Positions 46,271 to 56,101 are shown, counted from the stretch's first letter. The stretch is 64,000 bases of DNA from Lutimaribacter degradans (GCF_023703375.1 NZ_JAMQGO010000001.1:806001-870000), one strand, 5' to 3'. Notes: a model not told the origin generated them from the sequence alone. Numbers and translations are program-made.

Positions 46271-46735
46271 TTACTCGGCCGCATCCGCAAGAGGGTCTTT
46301 GCCAGGTTTTTCATCGGGCTGATTCTGCCGCAATTTGCACATGACCACCCGCGCATTCGACATCTGCTTGATGCGGTTGATCTTGATCTTTCCAAGCGGA
46401 TGCAGGTTCATCTCGCGCCCGTCGGACAGCTCTTCGCCCAGAACTGCCAGCATCGCCTCGATCACTGGCTTGGCGTCTTTCTTCTTGATGCCCGAGCGGG
46501 TCACCACCGTGTCGATCAGCTCTTTCTTCTTCAACTCGGGCGATGTCAGCTTGGGCGCCTCCGAGGTTACCACCGTGGGCGTCGGGGCGGCCCTTTCCGC
46601 CGAGGCGATCGCTGCCGATTTTTGTGCCTCGGCGGCTTTCGTCGCGCTGGTTTTGCGTGCGCTGGTGGTTTTCGTTGTGCTCTTGCGGGGCGTCGCAGAA
46701 GACTTTGATGCGGTTTTGCCGGTTGTGGTGGCCAT
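46271..46735 (-). CDS. HU-family DNA-binding protein with N-terminal basic tail
   Basis: A 154-residue protein. Residues 1-60 are a Lys/Ser/Thr/Ala-rich tail (for example KTASKSSATPRKSTTKTT), like histone-H1 tails. The rest is an HU-type domain: KKELIDTVVTRSGIKKKDAKPVIEAMLAVLGEEL then REMNLHPLGKIKINRIKQMSNARVVMCKLR. It probably binds DNA as a dimer and shapes the nucleoid. It lies downstream of lon on the same strand but beyond a terminator, so it should have its own promoter in the 260-bp gap. Confidence 0.8.
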   Translation of the reverse strand: MATTTGKTASKSSATPRKSTTKTTSARKTSATKAAEAQKSAAIASAERAAPTPTVVTSEAPKLTSPELKKKELIDTVVTRSGIKKKDAKPVIEAMLAVLGEELSDGREMNLHPLGKIKINRIKQMSNARVVMCKLRQNQPDEKPGKDPLADAAE

Positions 46736-46943
46736 CGCCTGTACTGCCTTTCAAGTTTACTACAATTGGCAACACCCTAACCCGACAGGCCCCACAACTC
46801 TAGGAATCTCTTGGGTGAGACCGGCATTTGCCCGGAAACGTGGCCGCACTGTTCCACCTTCGGGGGGCGGCGTGCCCGGAAAACAAGCATTTGACGGGCC
46901 TGGCCGGTGCGCACCGACGATCACGGGGCGGGCGTGATCGTGC

Positions 46944-46974
46944 AAAGAAAAAGGCGCGCCCGAGGGCGCGCCTT
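46944..46974 (-). terminator. Rho-independent terminator of lon
   Basis: AAGGCGCGCCC (46951-46961) is exactly complementary to GGGCGCGCCTT (46964-46974), an 11-bp stem with a 2-nt loop. On the minus strand it is followed by a T-rich stretch (46944-46950 complement). It starts 21 bp after the lon stop. Confidence 0.85.
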
Positions 46975-46995
46975 GCCTGTTCGTCTGGCCACCTG

Positions 46996-49404
46996 TCAGT
47001 GTGCGACGGCCCCGTGGGCATCGCCGGCACCGGCGGCGGCGCGGGCGGCGGCCGCTTCTTCCTCGGCAGCCTCGTCCCATTCAACAGGGGTCGGCTGACG
47101 CACCAGTGCCCGTTCCAGAACCTCGGACACGTGGGTGACGGGGATGATATCCAGTCCCTCTTTCACGTTGTCGGGGATCTCGGCCAAGTCCTTTTCGTTC
47201 TCTTCAGGGATCAGGACCGTGGTGATGCCCCCACGCAGCGCCGCCAGCAGCTTTTCCTTGAGCCCGCCGATGGCGGTGGCGTTGCCACGCAACGTGACCT
47301 CGCCGGTCATGGCGATATCCTTGCGCACCGGGATCTGTGTCAGGGTCGACACGATGGCCGTGACCATCGCAAGACCGGCCGAAGGCCCATCCTTGGGCGT
47401 GGCACCGTCGGGCACGTGCACGTGGATGTCCCACTTGTCCATGCGCGGCGGCTTGACCCCGATCCTGGGCGCGATCGAGCGAACGTAGCTGCTGGCCGCG
47501 TCGATCGATTCCTTCATCACGTCGCCCAGCGTGCCGGTGGTTTTCATCCGGCCCTTGCCCGGCAGGCGCAACGCCTCGATCTGCAACAGGTCACCGCCAA
47601 CCGACGTGTACGCCAAGCCGGTCACGACGCCCACCTGGTCTTCTTTCTCGGCCAGGCCATAACGGTATTTCTTGACCCCCAGGAATTCATCCAGGTTCTC
47701 GGCCGTCACATCGACCGACTTGACCTTGCCCCTCACGATCTGGGTCACGGCCTTGCGGGCGACCTTGGCCAGCTCGCGCTCAAGGTTCCGCACGCCCGCC
47801 TCGCGGGTGTAACGGCGGATCATCTCGTCCAGCGCATCGTCGCTGATCGAGAACTCGCCCTTGCGCAGACCGTGGTTCTTGATCTGCTTGCGCACGAGGT
47901 GCTGTTTCGCGATCTCGCGCTTTTCATCCTCGGTGTAACCCGCCAGCGTAATGATCTCCATCCGGTCCAAAAGCGGCCCCGGCATGTTGTAAGAGTTCGC
48001 CGTGGTCAGGAACATCACGTTCGACAGGTCGTATTCGACTTCGAGGTAATGATCGACGAAGGTGCTGTTCTGCTCGGGGTCGAGCACCTCGAGCATGGCA
48101 CTGGCCGGGTCGCCCCGGAAATCCTGGCCCATCTTGTCGATTTCATCGAGCAGGATCAGCGGGTTGTTGGTTTTCGCCTTCTTCATCGCCTGGATGATCT
48201 TGCCCGGCATCGAACCGATATAGGTTCGGCGGTGGCCGCGAATTTCGCTTTCATCGCGCACCCCGCCAAGCGAGATGCGGATGAACTCCCGCCCGGTGGC
48301 GCGAGCCACCGATTTGCCAAGGCTCGTCTTGCCAACGCCCGGCGGGCCCACAAGGCACATGATCGGGCCCTTCAGCTTTTTCGACCGCTGTTGCACAGCC
48401 AGGTATTCGACGATCCGTTCCTTGACCTTTTCAAGCCCGTAGTGATCGTCATCCAGCACGCCCTGCGCCTTTGACAGGTCTTTCTTGGTGCGGCTTTTGA
48501 CGTTCCACGGAATCGACAGCATCCAGTCAAGGTAGTTGCGCACAACCGTGGCCTCGGCGCTCATCGGGCTCATGTTCTTGAGCTTTTTCAACTCGGCCTC
48601 GGCCTTTTCGCGCGCTTCCTTGGACAGCTTTGTGGCGTTGAGGCGCTCTTCCAGCTCGGCAATCTCGCCTTCGCCGTCTTCGCCGTCACCCAGTTCCTTC
48701 TGAATGGCCTTCATCTGCTCATTCAGGTAATATTCGCGCTGGGTCTTCTCCATCTGGCTCTTGACGCGGGTCTTTATCTTCTTCTCGACCTGCAGAACGC
48801 TGATTTCGCCCTGCATCATGCCATAGATTTTTTCCAGCCGTTCGCTGACGCTGAGCGTTTCCAGCAATTCCTGCTTTTGCGCGACCTCGATGCCAAGATG
48901 CCCGGCGATCAGGTCGGCCAGCTTGGCGGCGTCGGTGGTTTCCGACACGGCCACCAGCGCCTCTTCGGGGATGTTCTTCTTGACCTTGGCATACCGCTCG
49001 AACTCTTCCGCGGTCGAGCGCAACAGCGCCTCGATCACGGCGGTGTCGCCCTCGGTTTCCTCAAGCGGCTCGACCGATGCCTCGAAGAACGAGTCGTTTT
49101 CAAGGAACTCGGTGATCCGCACGCGGCTTTGCCCTTCGACCAGCACCTTGACGGTGCCATCGGGCAGCTTGAGCAATTGCAGAACATTGGCCAGCACGCC
49201 GTTGCGATAGATGCCGTCGGCATCCGGATCATCGGCGCTGGCGTCGATCTGGCTGGACAACAAGATCTGCTTGTCATCCTGCATCACCTCTTCCAGCGCG
49301 CGCACCGATTTCTCACGGCCCACGAAAAGCGGCACGATCATATGTGGAAAAACCACGATGTCGCGCAGCGGAAGAACAGGATAGGAAGGGTTCAAATCTG
49401 ACAT
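46996..49404 (-). CDS. lon: ATP-dependent protease Lon
   Basis: Cytosolic AAA+ serine protease, 802 residues, normal for LonA. The N-terminal substrate domain begins [23 protein letters not shown]. Walker A is [14 protein letters not shown] and Walker [10 protein letters not shown]. The proteolytic domain has the catalytic Ser in [11 protein letters not shown] and Lys in [19 protein letters not shown] 30-residue Ala/Glu-rich tail follows the protease domain. AAAGGA precedes the ATG. It degrades misfolded and selected regulatory proteins. Confidence 0.97.
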   Translation of the reverse strand: MSDLNPSYPVLPLRDIVVFPHMIVPLFVGREKSVRALEEVMQDDKQILLSSQIDASADDPDADGIYRNGVLANVLQLLKLPDGTVKVLVEGQSRVRITEFLENDSFFEASVEPLEETEGDTAVIEALLRSTAEEFERYAKVKKNIPEEALVAVSETTDAAKLADLIAGHLGIEVAQKQELLETLSVSERLEKIYGMMQGEISVLQVEKKIKTRVKSQMEKTQREYYLNEQMKAIQKELGDGEDGEGEIAELEERLNATKLSKEAREKAEAELKKLKNMSPMSAEATVVRNYLDWMLSIPWNVKSRTKKDLSKAQGVLDDDHYGLEKVKERIVEYLAVQQRSKKLKGPIMCLVGPPGVGKTSLGKSVARATGREFIRISLGGVRDESEIRGHRRTYIGSMPGKIIQAMKKAKTNNPLILLDEIDKMGQDFRGDPASAMLEVLDPEQNSTFVDHYLEVEYDLSNVMFLTTANSYNMPGPLLDRMEIITLAGYTEDEKREIAKQHLVRKQIKNHGLRKGEFSISDDALDEMIRRYTREAGVRNLERELAKVARKAVTQIVRGKVKSVDVTAENLDEFLGVKKYRYGLAEKEDQVGVVTGLAYTSVGGDLLQIEALRLPGKGRMKTTGTLGDVMKESIDAASSYVRSIAPRIGVKPPRMDKWDIHVHVPDGATPKDGPSAGLAMVTAIVSTLTQIPVRKDIAMTGEVTLRGNATAIGGLKEKLLAALRGGITTVLIPEENEKDLAEIPDNVKEGLDIIPVTHVSEVLERALVRQPTPVEWDEAAEEEAAAARAAAGAGDAHGAVAH

Positions 49405-49557
49405 GCTCGGTCCTTTATTGCGGCAGGCGATGCGCGCCCCGTTCGCGGCGGCGCGCCCGTCTCCTTGGGTTCACGGTATATTTGGGGCACACCCGCCGGG
49501 GTTTCAACCATATAGACGCGGCACCGCGCCCTCTGACCGCGACACCAAGGCGGGGCA

Positions 49558-50685
49558 TTACAACGGGTCGATATCCCCCTGCGCGCGCATGGCGTGAAAA
49601 TCGGCCTCCCACGCGGCAAAGCGCCCCTGTGAGATGGCTACGCGCATGCCGGCCATGATTTCCTGGTAATAATGGAGGTTGTGCCAGGTCAGGAGCATGC
49701 CGCTGATCATCTCGCCCGCGCGGAACACGTGGTGCAGGTAGGCGCGGCTGTAATTGCGGCAGGCCGGGCAGGTGCATTGCGCGTCCAGCGGGCGGGGGTC
49801 GTCGGCGTGGCGGGCGTTCTTGATGTTGACCTGCCCCCGCCGCGTCCAGGCCTGCCCGGTGCGGCCGCTTCGCGAAGGCAGCACGCAATCCATCATGTCC
49901 ACGCCACGCTTGACCGCGCCTACTATATCGTCGGGCTTGCCCACTCCCATCAGGTAGCGGGGCCTGTCGGCGGGCAATTGCTCGGGCGCGAAATCGAGGC
50001 AGGCAAACATCGCTTCCTGCCCCTCGCCCACGGCCAGGCCGCCGATGGCGTAGCCGTCAAAACCGATCTGCCGCAATGCCTCGGCCGATTCCTCGCGCAG
50101 GTCGGGCTCCAACCCGCCCTGCTGGATGCCGAAAAGCGCATGACCCGGCCTGTCGCCGAACGCCTCTTTCGAACGCTCGGCCCACCGCATCGACAGGCGC
50201 ATCGACTCGGCGATCCGCTTGCGGTCGGCCGGCAGGGCGGGACATTCGTCGAAACACATCACGATGTCGCTGCCCAGCAGCCGTTGGATTTCCATGCTGC
50301 GTTCCGGCGTCAACTCGTGTTTCGAGCCATCGACGTGGCTGCGGAACGTCACGCCCTTTTCGGTCAGCTTGCGCAGCTCGGCCAGGCTCATCACCTGGAA
50401 ACCGCCGCTATCGGTCAGGATCGGCTTGTCCCAGTTCATGAAACGATGCAGCCCGCCCAGCCGGGCCACCCGCTCGGCGCCTGGGCGCAGCATCAGGTGA
50501 TAGGTATTGCCCAGCAGGATATCGGCGCCGGTGGCCGCCACGCTTTCGGGCATCATGGCCTTGACCGTGGCAGCCGTGCCCACTGGCATGAAGGCGGGTG
50601 TGCGGATGTCGCCGCGCGCGGTGCGGATCACGCCCCGGCGCGCCCGGCCATCGGTGGCCTGCAATTCGAATGTGACACCGGACAT
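49558..50685 (-). CDS. tgt: Queuine/7-aminomethyl-7-deazaguanine tRNA-ribosyltransferase Tgt
   Basis: Swaps guanine 34 for a queuosine precursor in tRNAs with GUN anticodons; 375 residues. [14 protein letters not shown] and [31 protein letters not shown] hold the active-site aspartates, and the zinc site is [16 protein letters not shown]. The frame is open for 31 codons upstream, but ATG 50685 with AAAGG before it starts at the family N-terminus ([13 protein letters not shown]). It is divergent from the enoyl-CoA hydratase gene. Confidence 0.96.
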   Translation of the reverse strand: MSGVTFELQATDGRARRGVIRTARGDIRTPAFMPVGTAATVKAMMPESVAATGADILLGNTYHLMLRPGAERVARLGGLHRFMNWDKPILTDSGGFQVMSLAELRKLTEKGVTFRSHVDGSKHELTPERSMEIQRLLGSDIVMCFDECPALPADRKRIAESMRLSMRWAERSKEAFGDRPGHALFGIQQGGLEPDLREESAEALRQIGFDGYAIGGLAVGEGQEAMFACLDFAPEQLPADRPRYLMGVGKPDDIVGAVKRGVDMMDCVLPSRSGRTGQAWTRRGQVNIKNARHADDPRPLDAQCTCPACRNYSRAYLHHVFRAGEMISGMLLTWHNLHYYQEIMAGMRVAISQGRFAAWEADFHAMRAQGDIDPL

Positions 50686-50792
50686 GGCCGACCTTTCGCT
50701 GTTTGGCCTCCTTCTATGCCGCGCGGGGGCCAATGCCAAGGCTTGCCGTGGCGCCCCGGCAGCGGCACACTGCCCCAAACGGAGGAGATACC

Positions 50793-51581
50793 ATGAACCA
50801 GATGCAGACAGAGCCGCTTGTCACCCACACGCTTTCCGATGGCGTGCGCCGGATCGTGCTGGGTCGCCCGCCCGCGCATCCGCTCTCGTCGCAGGTGATC
50901 GCCGCACTTGACGCGGAATTGCAAGACGCCGCCACCGATGACGCCACCCGCGTCCTGGTGATCGACGGACCGGGGCATATCTTTTGCGCGGGTCACGATC
51001 TCAAGGAAATCGCCCGCCACCGCGACGATGATGACGGCGGCCGCGCCTTCCTGACCGACCTGTTCGAAGCCTGCGCGCGCATGATGCTGTCGCTGGCCCG
51101 TCACCCCAAGCCCACGATCGCCATGGTCGACGGGATCGCCACCGCGGCCGGGCTGCAACTGGCCGCCTCGTGTGACCTGGTATTCGCCTCTTACAGGGCA
51201 ACGTTCTGCCTGCCTGGCGTCAAGAATGGCGGCTTTTGCACAACGCCCGCCGTGGGTGTGTCGCGCGCCGTCGCCCGCAACCACGTAATGGAACTGGCGT
51301 TGTCAGCCGAACCGCTGGATATTGACTGGGGCCTGCGCGCGGGGCTGGTCAACCGCGCCTTTTCCGCACACTCGCTGGAGGCCGAGACACTGGCCTTTGC
51401 CGCAACGCTGGCCAGCCGCAACCCTGCCCCTGTCCGGGCGGGCAAGGCCGCGCTTGACGCGCATCTGCCCTTGTCGCTGGAAGAGGCCTACGACCTGGCC
51501 ACGCCCGTGATGATCGACCATTTCATGGACGAAGCCCGGCTGAAAGCCGAGCGCGAGGGCAAGGCCGGGCTCAAATCCTGA
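50793..51581 (+). CDS. Enoyl-CoA hydratase/isomerase-family protein
   Basis: A 262-residue crotonase-fold protein. The oxyanion-hole segments are [11 protein letters not shown] and [21 protein letters not shown]. The general-acid glutamates of a true enoyl-CoA hydratase are not both evident: the region after the second hole reads [26 protein letters not shown]. The exact reaction is therefore open. GGAGGA precedes the ATG; the frame continues upstream without a better start. Confidence 0.85.
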   Translation: MNQMQTEPLVTHTLSDGVRRIVLGRPPAHPLSSQVIAALDAELQDAATDDATRVLVIDGPGHIFCAGHDLKEIARHRDDDDGGRAFLTDLFEACARMMLSLARHPKPTIAMVDGIATAAGLQLAASCDLVFASYRATFCLPGVKNGGFCTTPAVGVSRAVARNHVMELALSAEPLDIDWGLRAGLVNRAFSAHSLEAETLAFAATLASRNPAPVRAGKAALDAHLPLSLEEAYDLATPVMIDHFMDEARLKAEREGKAGLKS

Positions 51582-51669
51582 CCTCATGCCGGGCGCGGGG
51601 CTGGACGTAGGGCCTGGCATTTCCTATATGTTCAGTCAGGAAATCCGCAGGATCGAAGGCAGGATCATC

Positions 51670-52032
51670 ATGACCAATACCGCCGAACAGATGGAAGGCG
51701 CACCGCTTATCAAGCCGTCCAGCACCGAGCATCCTCTGTATGACAAGATCGTCGAGGCCTGCCGCAGCGTCTATGACCCTGAAATCCCGGTCAATATCTA
51801 CGATCTGGGGCTGATCTACACGATCGAGATCGACGATGAAAACGCGGTGCATATCATCATGACGCTGACCGCGCCGGGCTGTCCCGTGGCCGGCGAGATG
51901 CCCGGCTGGGTCGCCGACGCCGTCGAACCCGTCGATGGCGTCAAGCAGGTCGATGTCGAGCTGACCTGGGAGCCGATCTGGGGCATGGACATGATGTCGG
52001 ACGAGGCGCGGCTTGAGCTTGGCTTCATGTAA
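51670..52032 (+). CDS. sufT: SUF-system Fe-S assembly protein SufT (MIP18/DUF59 family)
   Basis: A 120-residue DUF59-fold protein involved in maturation of Fe-S proteins. DKIVEACRSVYDPEIPVNIYDLGLIYTIEI and the cysteine motif MTLTAPGCPVAGEMPGWV define the family. The start ATG 51670 gives a short polar N-terminus; an earlier ATG in the frame (at 51628) is less likely. It lies 88 bp after the hydratase gene and is followed by the SatD operator region. Two further Fe-S genes, sufA/iscA-like and sufE, are also in this window. Confidence 0.87.
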   Translation: MTNTAEQMEGAPLIKPSSTEHPLYDKIVEACRSVYDPEIPVNIYDLGLIYTIEIDDENAVHIIMTLTAPGCPVAGEMPGWVADAVEPVDGVKQVDVELTWEPIWGMDMMSDEARLELGFM

Positions 52033-52045
52033 GGCAGGCCTTTTG

Positions 52046-52097
52046 GCTTGCTTTTGCCATTAGCAAGCCCTTAAGCTTGCATTAGGCAGTTACAAGC
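52046..52097. promoter_or_regulatory. Nested palindromic operator upstream of the SatD-like gene
   Basis: Two 23-bp elements face each other around CCTTAA (52069-52074). The first, on plus at 52046-52068, reads GCTTGC-TTT-TGCC-ATTA-GCAAGC. The second, on minus at 52075-52097, reads GCTTGT-AAC-TGCC-TAAT-GCAAGC. Both fit GCTTGY-N3-TGCC-N4-GCAAGC, so the 52-bp block is a palindrome built of two palindromes. It ends 13 bp before the ATG of the SatD-like gene, whose C-terminal HTH may bind it. Confidence 0.65.
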
Positions 52098-52110
52098 CCG
52101 GGGGTCTGAG

Positions 52111-52773
52111 ATGCAGGCCGACACGATCGACCACGAATTCGCCGCCGTGCTGACGGGCGACTTGCGCAACTCGCGCAAGCTGGGGTCAGGCAGGTTGGCC
52201 GCGACGATGCGGCATATCGTCGACGCCGCCCGTGACATCGGGCGTGACTGCAAGACATCCGTGCATTTTGACCGCCACCGTGGTGATGGGTGGCAGATCG
52301 TCCTGCCAAGGGCCGAAACAGCCCTGCGCGCCGCTTTGCGCATCACCGCCGCCCTGGCCGCGCAAGACGGGCCAGCCACCCGCATCGCCATCGGTATCGG
52401 GGCTGTGCACCTGCCGGGCAGCGGTGACCTGGGCGCCGCCGACGGGCCGGCCTTTGTCGCATCGGGCGACCTCCTGGACAGCATGGAACGGCAGCGCAAT
52501 ATCGTCATCGACGCGCGCACCGGCCCCTGTATCCCCGCGATGATCGGATTGCTGGACTGGCAATCCCGGCATTGGTCCGCGCCACAGGCGCAGGCCCTTT
52601 ACGACGCGTTGCGCAGCAGCCCGCCGACACAGGAAGAGATCGCGCAGGAATTTGGGGTGTCCCGTCAGGCCATACAACTGCGGCTTGCAGGCACCGGGTT
52701 GGCCGCGATACGCGATGCCGTGGCGGTTTACGAAAATGATCTCGGGGTCATCTGGCAAAAGGCGTCAGCATGA
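52111..52773 (+). CDS. SatD-like protein: cyclase-like N-terminal domain with C-terminal HTH
   Basis: A 220-residue protein. Its start, AAVLTGDLRNSRKL (residues 11-24), matches the beginning of SatD-family proteins. The order of motifs, TGD (Asp17), FDRHRGDGWQIVLP (Asp59 between two strands), RIAIGIGAVHLPG and GPAFVASGDLLDSM, resembles the metal-binding core of class III nucleotide cyclases; that comparison is mine. A helix-turn-helix follows at about 173-195 (TQEEIAQEFGVSRQAIQLRL). It is coupled by a 4-bp overlap to a DUF3307 membrane protein gene, a pairing I recall for SatD genes in other bacteria. Its real activity is unknown. Confidence 0.6.
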   Translation: MQADTIDHEFAAVLTGDLRNSRKLGSGRLAATMRHIVDAARDIGRDCKTSVHFDRHRGDGWQIVLPRAETALRAALRITAALAAQDGPATRIAIGIGAVHLPGSGDLGAADGPAFVASGDLLDSMERQRNIVIDARTGPCIPAMIGLLDWQSRHWSAPQAQALYDALRSSPPTQEEIAQEFGVSRQAIQLRLAGTGLAAIRDAVAVYENDLGVIWQKASA

Positions 52774-53501
52774 CGCCCAGCGTGATTGAAACCTTTACCG
52801 CCCTGCTTTTCGCCCATGTGCTGGCCGATTTCGTTTTCCAAACCCGCGCCATGATGCATCTGAGGCGCTCTGCGCCCATGACGGTGCTGCATGGCGCCAT
52901 CGTCCTGGTCTCGGCGCAAGCCACCACGGGACAGGTGGCCGCGCCCGAATTGCTGGCCCTCGCGGCCGCGCATATTGCCATTGATACAGTCAAGACCATG
53001 GGTGGGTTTGACCGGATCGTTGGCTTCTCGGCCGACCAGGCGGCGCATCTGGCAACGCTTGGGGCGGTATCGCTTTACGCGCCAACCCTGTGGAAAACCG
53101 GGTTTTATGCGGCCCATGATTGGGCGTTGCCGCTGATGGCGCTGGCGGCCGGACTGATCGTGACGATCACCGCCGGCCAACATGCCGTGGGCCTTTTGAT
53201 GCGCCCCCATGGCGCGCGGGTGCGCAACAACGGGCTTCGCGATGGCGGGCGGTTGATCGGGATGCTGGAACGCGGGCTGATATTCCTGCTGATCGGGCTG
53301 GGCCAGCCGCTGGGCGTGGGTTTCCTGGTGGGGGCAAAATCCATCCTGCGCTTTGGCACCGCGACACGCGATCAGCGCACCGCCGAATACGTGATCATCG
53401 GCACGCTGGCCTCGTTCGGTTGGGCGATCACGGCAAGTTATGCGACGCAGGCCCTGCTTTCGGCCCTGCCCCGGCTTGAGATCATGCCCCATCTGCCCTA
53501 G
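52770..53501 (+). CDS. DUF3307-type integral membrane protein
   Basis: A 243-residue inner-membrane protein with about six hydrophobic helices. The first part, TFTALLFAHVLADFVFQTRAMMHLRRS then VLHGAIVLVSA and AAHIAIDTVK, holds the conserved His and Asp residues of DUF3307. The C-terminal half adds RLIGMLERGLIFLLIGLGQPLGVGFLVGAKSILRF, also typical. Its start overlaps the stop of the SatD-like gene (ATGA), so the two are made together. No function is established; it may be a membrane effector of the SatD-like protein, which is inference. Confidence 0.75.
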   Translation: MTPSVIETFTALLFAHVLADFVFQTRAMMHLRRSAPMTVLHGAIVLVSAQATTGQVAAPELLALAAAHIAIDTVKTMGGFDRIVGFSADQAAHLATLGAVSLYAPTLWKTGFYAAHDWALPLMALAAGLIVTITAGQHAVGLLMRPHGARVRNNGLRDGGRLIGMLERGLIFLLIGLGQPLGVGFLVGAKSILRFGTATRDQRTAEYVIIGTLASFGWAITASYATQALLSALPRLEIMPHLP

Positions 53502-53532
53502 GTTTGTACCAGAGGCGAAAGGAGTGCCACCC

Positions 53533-53916
53533 ATGTTCTCGATCCCCGGCAAACAGGCCGTGACAATGACCGACAAGGCTGCGGCGCAGATTCGCAAGCT
53601 GATGGAGCGCGACAGCCACAAGGGCCTGCGCATCGGCGTGAAGAAGGGCGGTTGCGCGGGCATGGAATATACCATGGATTACGCCGCCGAGATCGACCCC
53701 CATGACGAGGTCGTGGAGCAGGACGGTGCGCGCGTGATGATCGCGCCCATGGCACAGATGTTTCTGTTCGGCACCCAGATCGACTACGAGGTGTCGCTGC
53801 TGGAATCGGGGTTCAAGTTCAACAACCCCAATGTCGAAGATGCCTGCGGCTGCGGCGAGTCGATCAAGTTCAAGGATGTCGACGACTTGCAGGCCGAGCG
53901 CGAAGCCCAGCAATAG
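53533..53916 (+). CDS. sufA: Fe-S cluster assembly A-type carrier (HesB/IscA/SufA family)
   Basis: A 127-residue A-type carrier that holds and passes on Fe-S clusters. The three conserved cysteines are Cys41 (KKGGCAGMEY), Cys105 and Cys107 (DACGCGES). VTMTDKAAAQIRKLM is the usual N-terminal block. Symbols sufA, iscA and erpA cannot be told apart safely from the sequence; sufA is given because other Suf genes are near. AAAGGAG precedes the ATG. It lies 31 bp after the DUF3307 gene. Confidence 0.88.
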   Translation: MFSIPGKQAVTMTDKAAAQIRKLMERDSHKGLRIGVKKGGCAGMEYTMDYAAEIDPHDEVVEQDGARVMIAPMAQMFLFGTQIDYEVSLLESGFKFNNPNVEDACGCGESIKFKDVDDLQAEREAQQ

Positions 53917-53957
53917 GCCCCCTGCGCCCCCGGCCGTTCATGTCCGACGGTACAGAT

Positions 53958-53977
53958 CGAAGGCATCCAAGCCTTCG
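53958..53977 (+). terminator. Small hairpin after the A-type carrier gene
   Basis: CGAAGGC (53958-53964) pairs with GCCTTCG (53971-53977) around a 6-nt loop. It lies 41 bp after the stop codon. No T run follows, so termination here is uncertain. Confidence 0.35.
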
Positions 53978-54043
53978 GCTTGACCGCTGCGAACTTATGC
54001 CGATTATGCGCCGAAACGAAAATATCACGCGGGGACGATCGGC

Positions 54044-54793
54044 ATGAGGCGCAAACTGGCGGCTGGCAACTGGAAGATGAACGGGCTTATGGCGGACCTG
54101 GCGCAAGTGGATGCGCTGATGGCCGCGCATCCCGACCCGCAGGTTGATTTGCTGCTGTGTCCGCCGGCCACTTTGATCCAGTCAGCCGCATCGCGGGCGC
54201 AGCCCCACCCCATGATGATCGGCGGGCAGGATTGCCATTCATCGCAATCCGGCGCGCATACCGGCGACATCTCGGCCGGGCAACTGGCCGATGCCGGCGC
54301 GCGCGCGGTGATCCTGGGCCATTCCGAACGCCGCGTAGACCATGCCGAAGACAGCGAAACGGTACGGGCCAAGGCCCGCGCCGCGCATGAGGCGGGGTTG
54401 ATGACGGTGATCTGCGTGGGCGAAAGCCTGGCACAGCGCGAGGCGCTGAACACTTTGGACATCATCGATGGGCAATTGTCCTCGTCGGTGCCCGACACGG
54501 CCACGGGCGAAAACCTGGTTATTGCCTACGAGCCGATATGGGCCATTGGCACCGGGCACGTTCCCGGCCCCGACCAGATCGGCGAAGTGCATGATTTCAT
54601 CCGCGCACGGCTGGAACGGCGCTTTGGCGCGGGCGTGGGCCGGTCCGCCCGGCTGCTTTACGGCGGGTCGGTCAAGCCGGATAACGCCGCGCAGATATTT
54701 CAGGTATCGAATGTCGACGGCGCGCTGGTGGGCGGGGCCAGTCTGACCGCCGCGGATTTCGGCCCGATCATCGCCGCGCTGGAAAACGCCTGA
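54044..54793 (+). CDS. tpiA: Triose-phosphate isomerase TpiA
   Basis: Interconverts dihydroxyacetone phosphate and glyceraldehyde 3-phosphate; 249 residues, the usual length. Asn9 and Lys11 (AAGNWKMNG), the electrophile His93 (ILGHSERR) and the base Glu163 (AYEPIWAIGTG) are all present, and the phosphate loop is LLYGGSVKPDN. It is a single gene between the carrier-protein gene and chrA. Confidence 0.96.
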   Translation: MRRKLAAGNWKMNGLMADLAQVDALMAAHPDPQVDLLLCPPATLIQSAASRAQPHPMMIGGQDCHSSQSGAHTGDISAGQLADAGARAVILGHSERRVDHAEDSETVRAKARAAHEAGLMTVICVGESLAQREALNTLDIIDGQLSSSVPDTATGENLVIAYEPIWAIGTGHVPGPDQIGEVHDFIRARLERRFGAGVGRSARLLYGGSVKPDNAAQIFQVSNVDGALVGGASLTAADFGPIIAALENA

Positions 54794-54859
54794 TCCGCGC
54801 TTGTCCTTGAGCGCCCGTGGCTTACTTTTCGCGCGGCCCTACCCAACCAGGAGCACCCG

Positions 54860-56101
54860 ATGCCCGCCACTCCGAGCATGAGCGAGCTTGCACGCGTCTT
54901 TGGCCGCATCGGCATGCTGTCCTTTGGCGGGCCCGCCGCGCAAATCGGGTTGATGCACCGTGAACTGGTCGAAACGCGCGACTGGCTGGATGAACAGACC
55001 TATCTGCGCGCGCTGAGTTTCTGCATGATGCTACCCGGCCCCGAGGCGATGCAACTGGCCACCTACGCAGGCTGGCGGCTGCGCGGCACGCTTGGCGGGT
55101 TGATTGCCGGCGGACTGTTCGTGTTGCCCGGTGCGCTGGTCATCGCGGCATTGGCAGCGCTTTACATCCTTTTCGGCGCCCAGGATTGGGCGCAGGCGAT
55201 GTTTCTGGGCATCAAGGCGACGGTTCTTGTGGTCGTGCTGAACGCACTGATTACCCTGTCGCGCCGCACGCTGACCGCGCCCGACAAATGGGTGCTGGCA
55301 GCCGGTGCTTTCGTGGCGATCTTTGCGTTTGGGCTGCCATTTCCACTGGTCATCGCGGTGGCGGCATTGTGGGGTTTTGCCACCTCGCAAGAGACACGGG
55401 CCGCGCCGCCCGCGGCAGTGGCGCATCGTGACACGCTGCGCACGGTTTTGATCTGGGGCGCCATCTGGCTGCTGCCGCTGGCCGCGTTATGGCTGTCGGG
55501 CGCCGCGTTCCTGACCCAGCTTGCGCTGTTCTTTTCGCAGTTGGCCGTGGTGACATTTGGCGGCGCTTACGCGGTTCTGGCCTACATGACCCAAACCATC
55601 GTGACCGATCATGGCTGGCTGACCACCGCCCAGATGATCGACGCGCTTGGGCTGGCCGAAACTACGCCGGGGCCGCTGATCCTGGTGACGCAATTCGCGG
55701 GGATACTGGCCGGGCATGGCGCGGGCGGCTGGGGCCTGGCCATCGCCGCGGGGCTCGTGACGCTCTGGATGACCTTTGTACCCTGCTTCCTGTGGATCTT
55801 TGCGGGCGCGCCCTACATCGAGTGGCTTGCCGCGTTGCCGCGCCTGTCCGGCGCGCTCAAGGCGATCACCGCAGCCGTCGTAGGCGTCATCCTGTCGCTA
55901 TCGCTGTGGTTTGCACTGCATGTGCTTTTCGCGCAGGTCACCACCACGGCATTCGGCCCCCTGCCCGACTGGGCCAGCATCAACCCCGCCGCGACGGCGC
56001 TGACCGCGCTGGCGGCGGTTCTTTTGATACTGGCGCGCCTGCCCCTGCCCTTGGTCCTTGCCGCGATGGCCGCCGCCGGGCTGGCAAGCACGCTGGCGTG
56101 A
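54860..56101 (+). CDS. chrA: Chromate efflux transporter ChrA (long-chain CHR family)
   Basis: A 413-residue membrane protein with two homologous halves. The first half carries GMLSFGGPAAQIGLMHRELVETRDWLDEQTYLRALSFCMMLPGPEAMQLATYAGW, the second VVTFGGAYAVLAYMTQTIV...LTTAQMIDALGLAETTPGPLILVTQFAG: the CHR signature in each. It exports chromate from the cytosol; some family members may carry other anions. AGGAG precedes the ATG. It starts 66 bp after tpiA. Confidence 0.9.
   Translation: MPATPSMSELARVFGRIGMLSFGGPAAQIGLMHRELVETRDWLDEQTYLRALSFCMMLPGPEAMQLATYAGWRLRGTLGGLIAGGLFVLPGALVIAALAALYILFGAQDWAQAMFLGIKATVLVVVLNALITLSRRTLTAPDKWVLAAGAFVAIFAFGLPFPLVIAVAALWGFATSQETRAAPPAAVAHRDTLRTVLIWGAIWLLPLAALWLSGAAFLTQLALFFSQLAVVTFGGAYAVLAYMTQTIVTDHGWLTTAQMIDALGLAETTPGPLILVTQFAGILAGHGAGGWGLAIAAGLVTLWMTFVPCFLWIFAGAPYIEWLAALPRLSGALKAITAAVVGVILSLSLWFALHVLFAQVTTTAFGPLPDWASINPAATALTALAAVLLILARLPLPLVLAAMAAAGLASTLA

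Noticed and set aside
46828..48474. A 548-codon open frame opposite lon
   Set aside because: Antisense shadow; it would run through the lon terminator, and the product has no domain.
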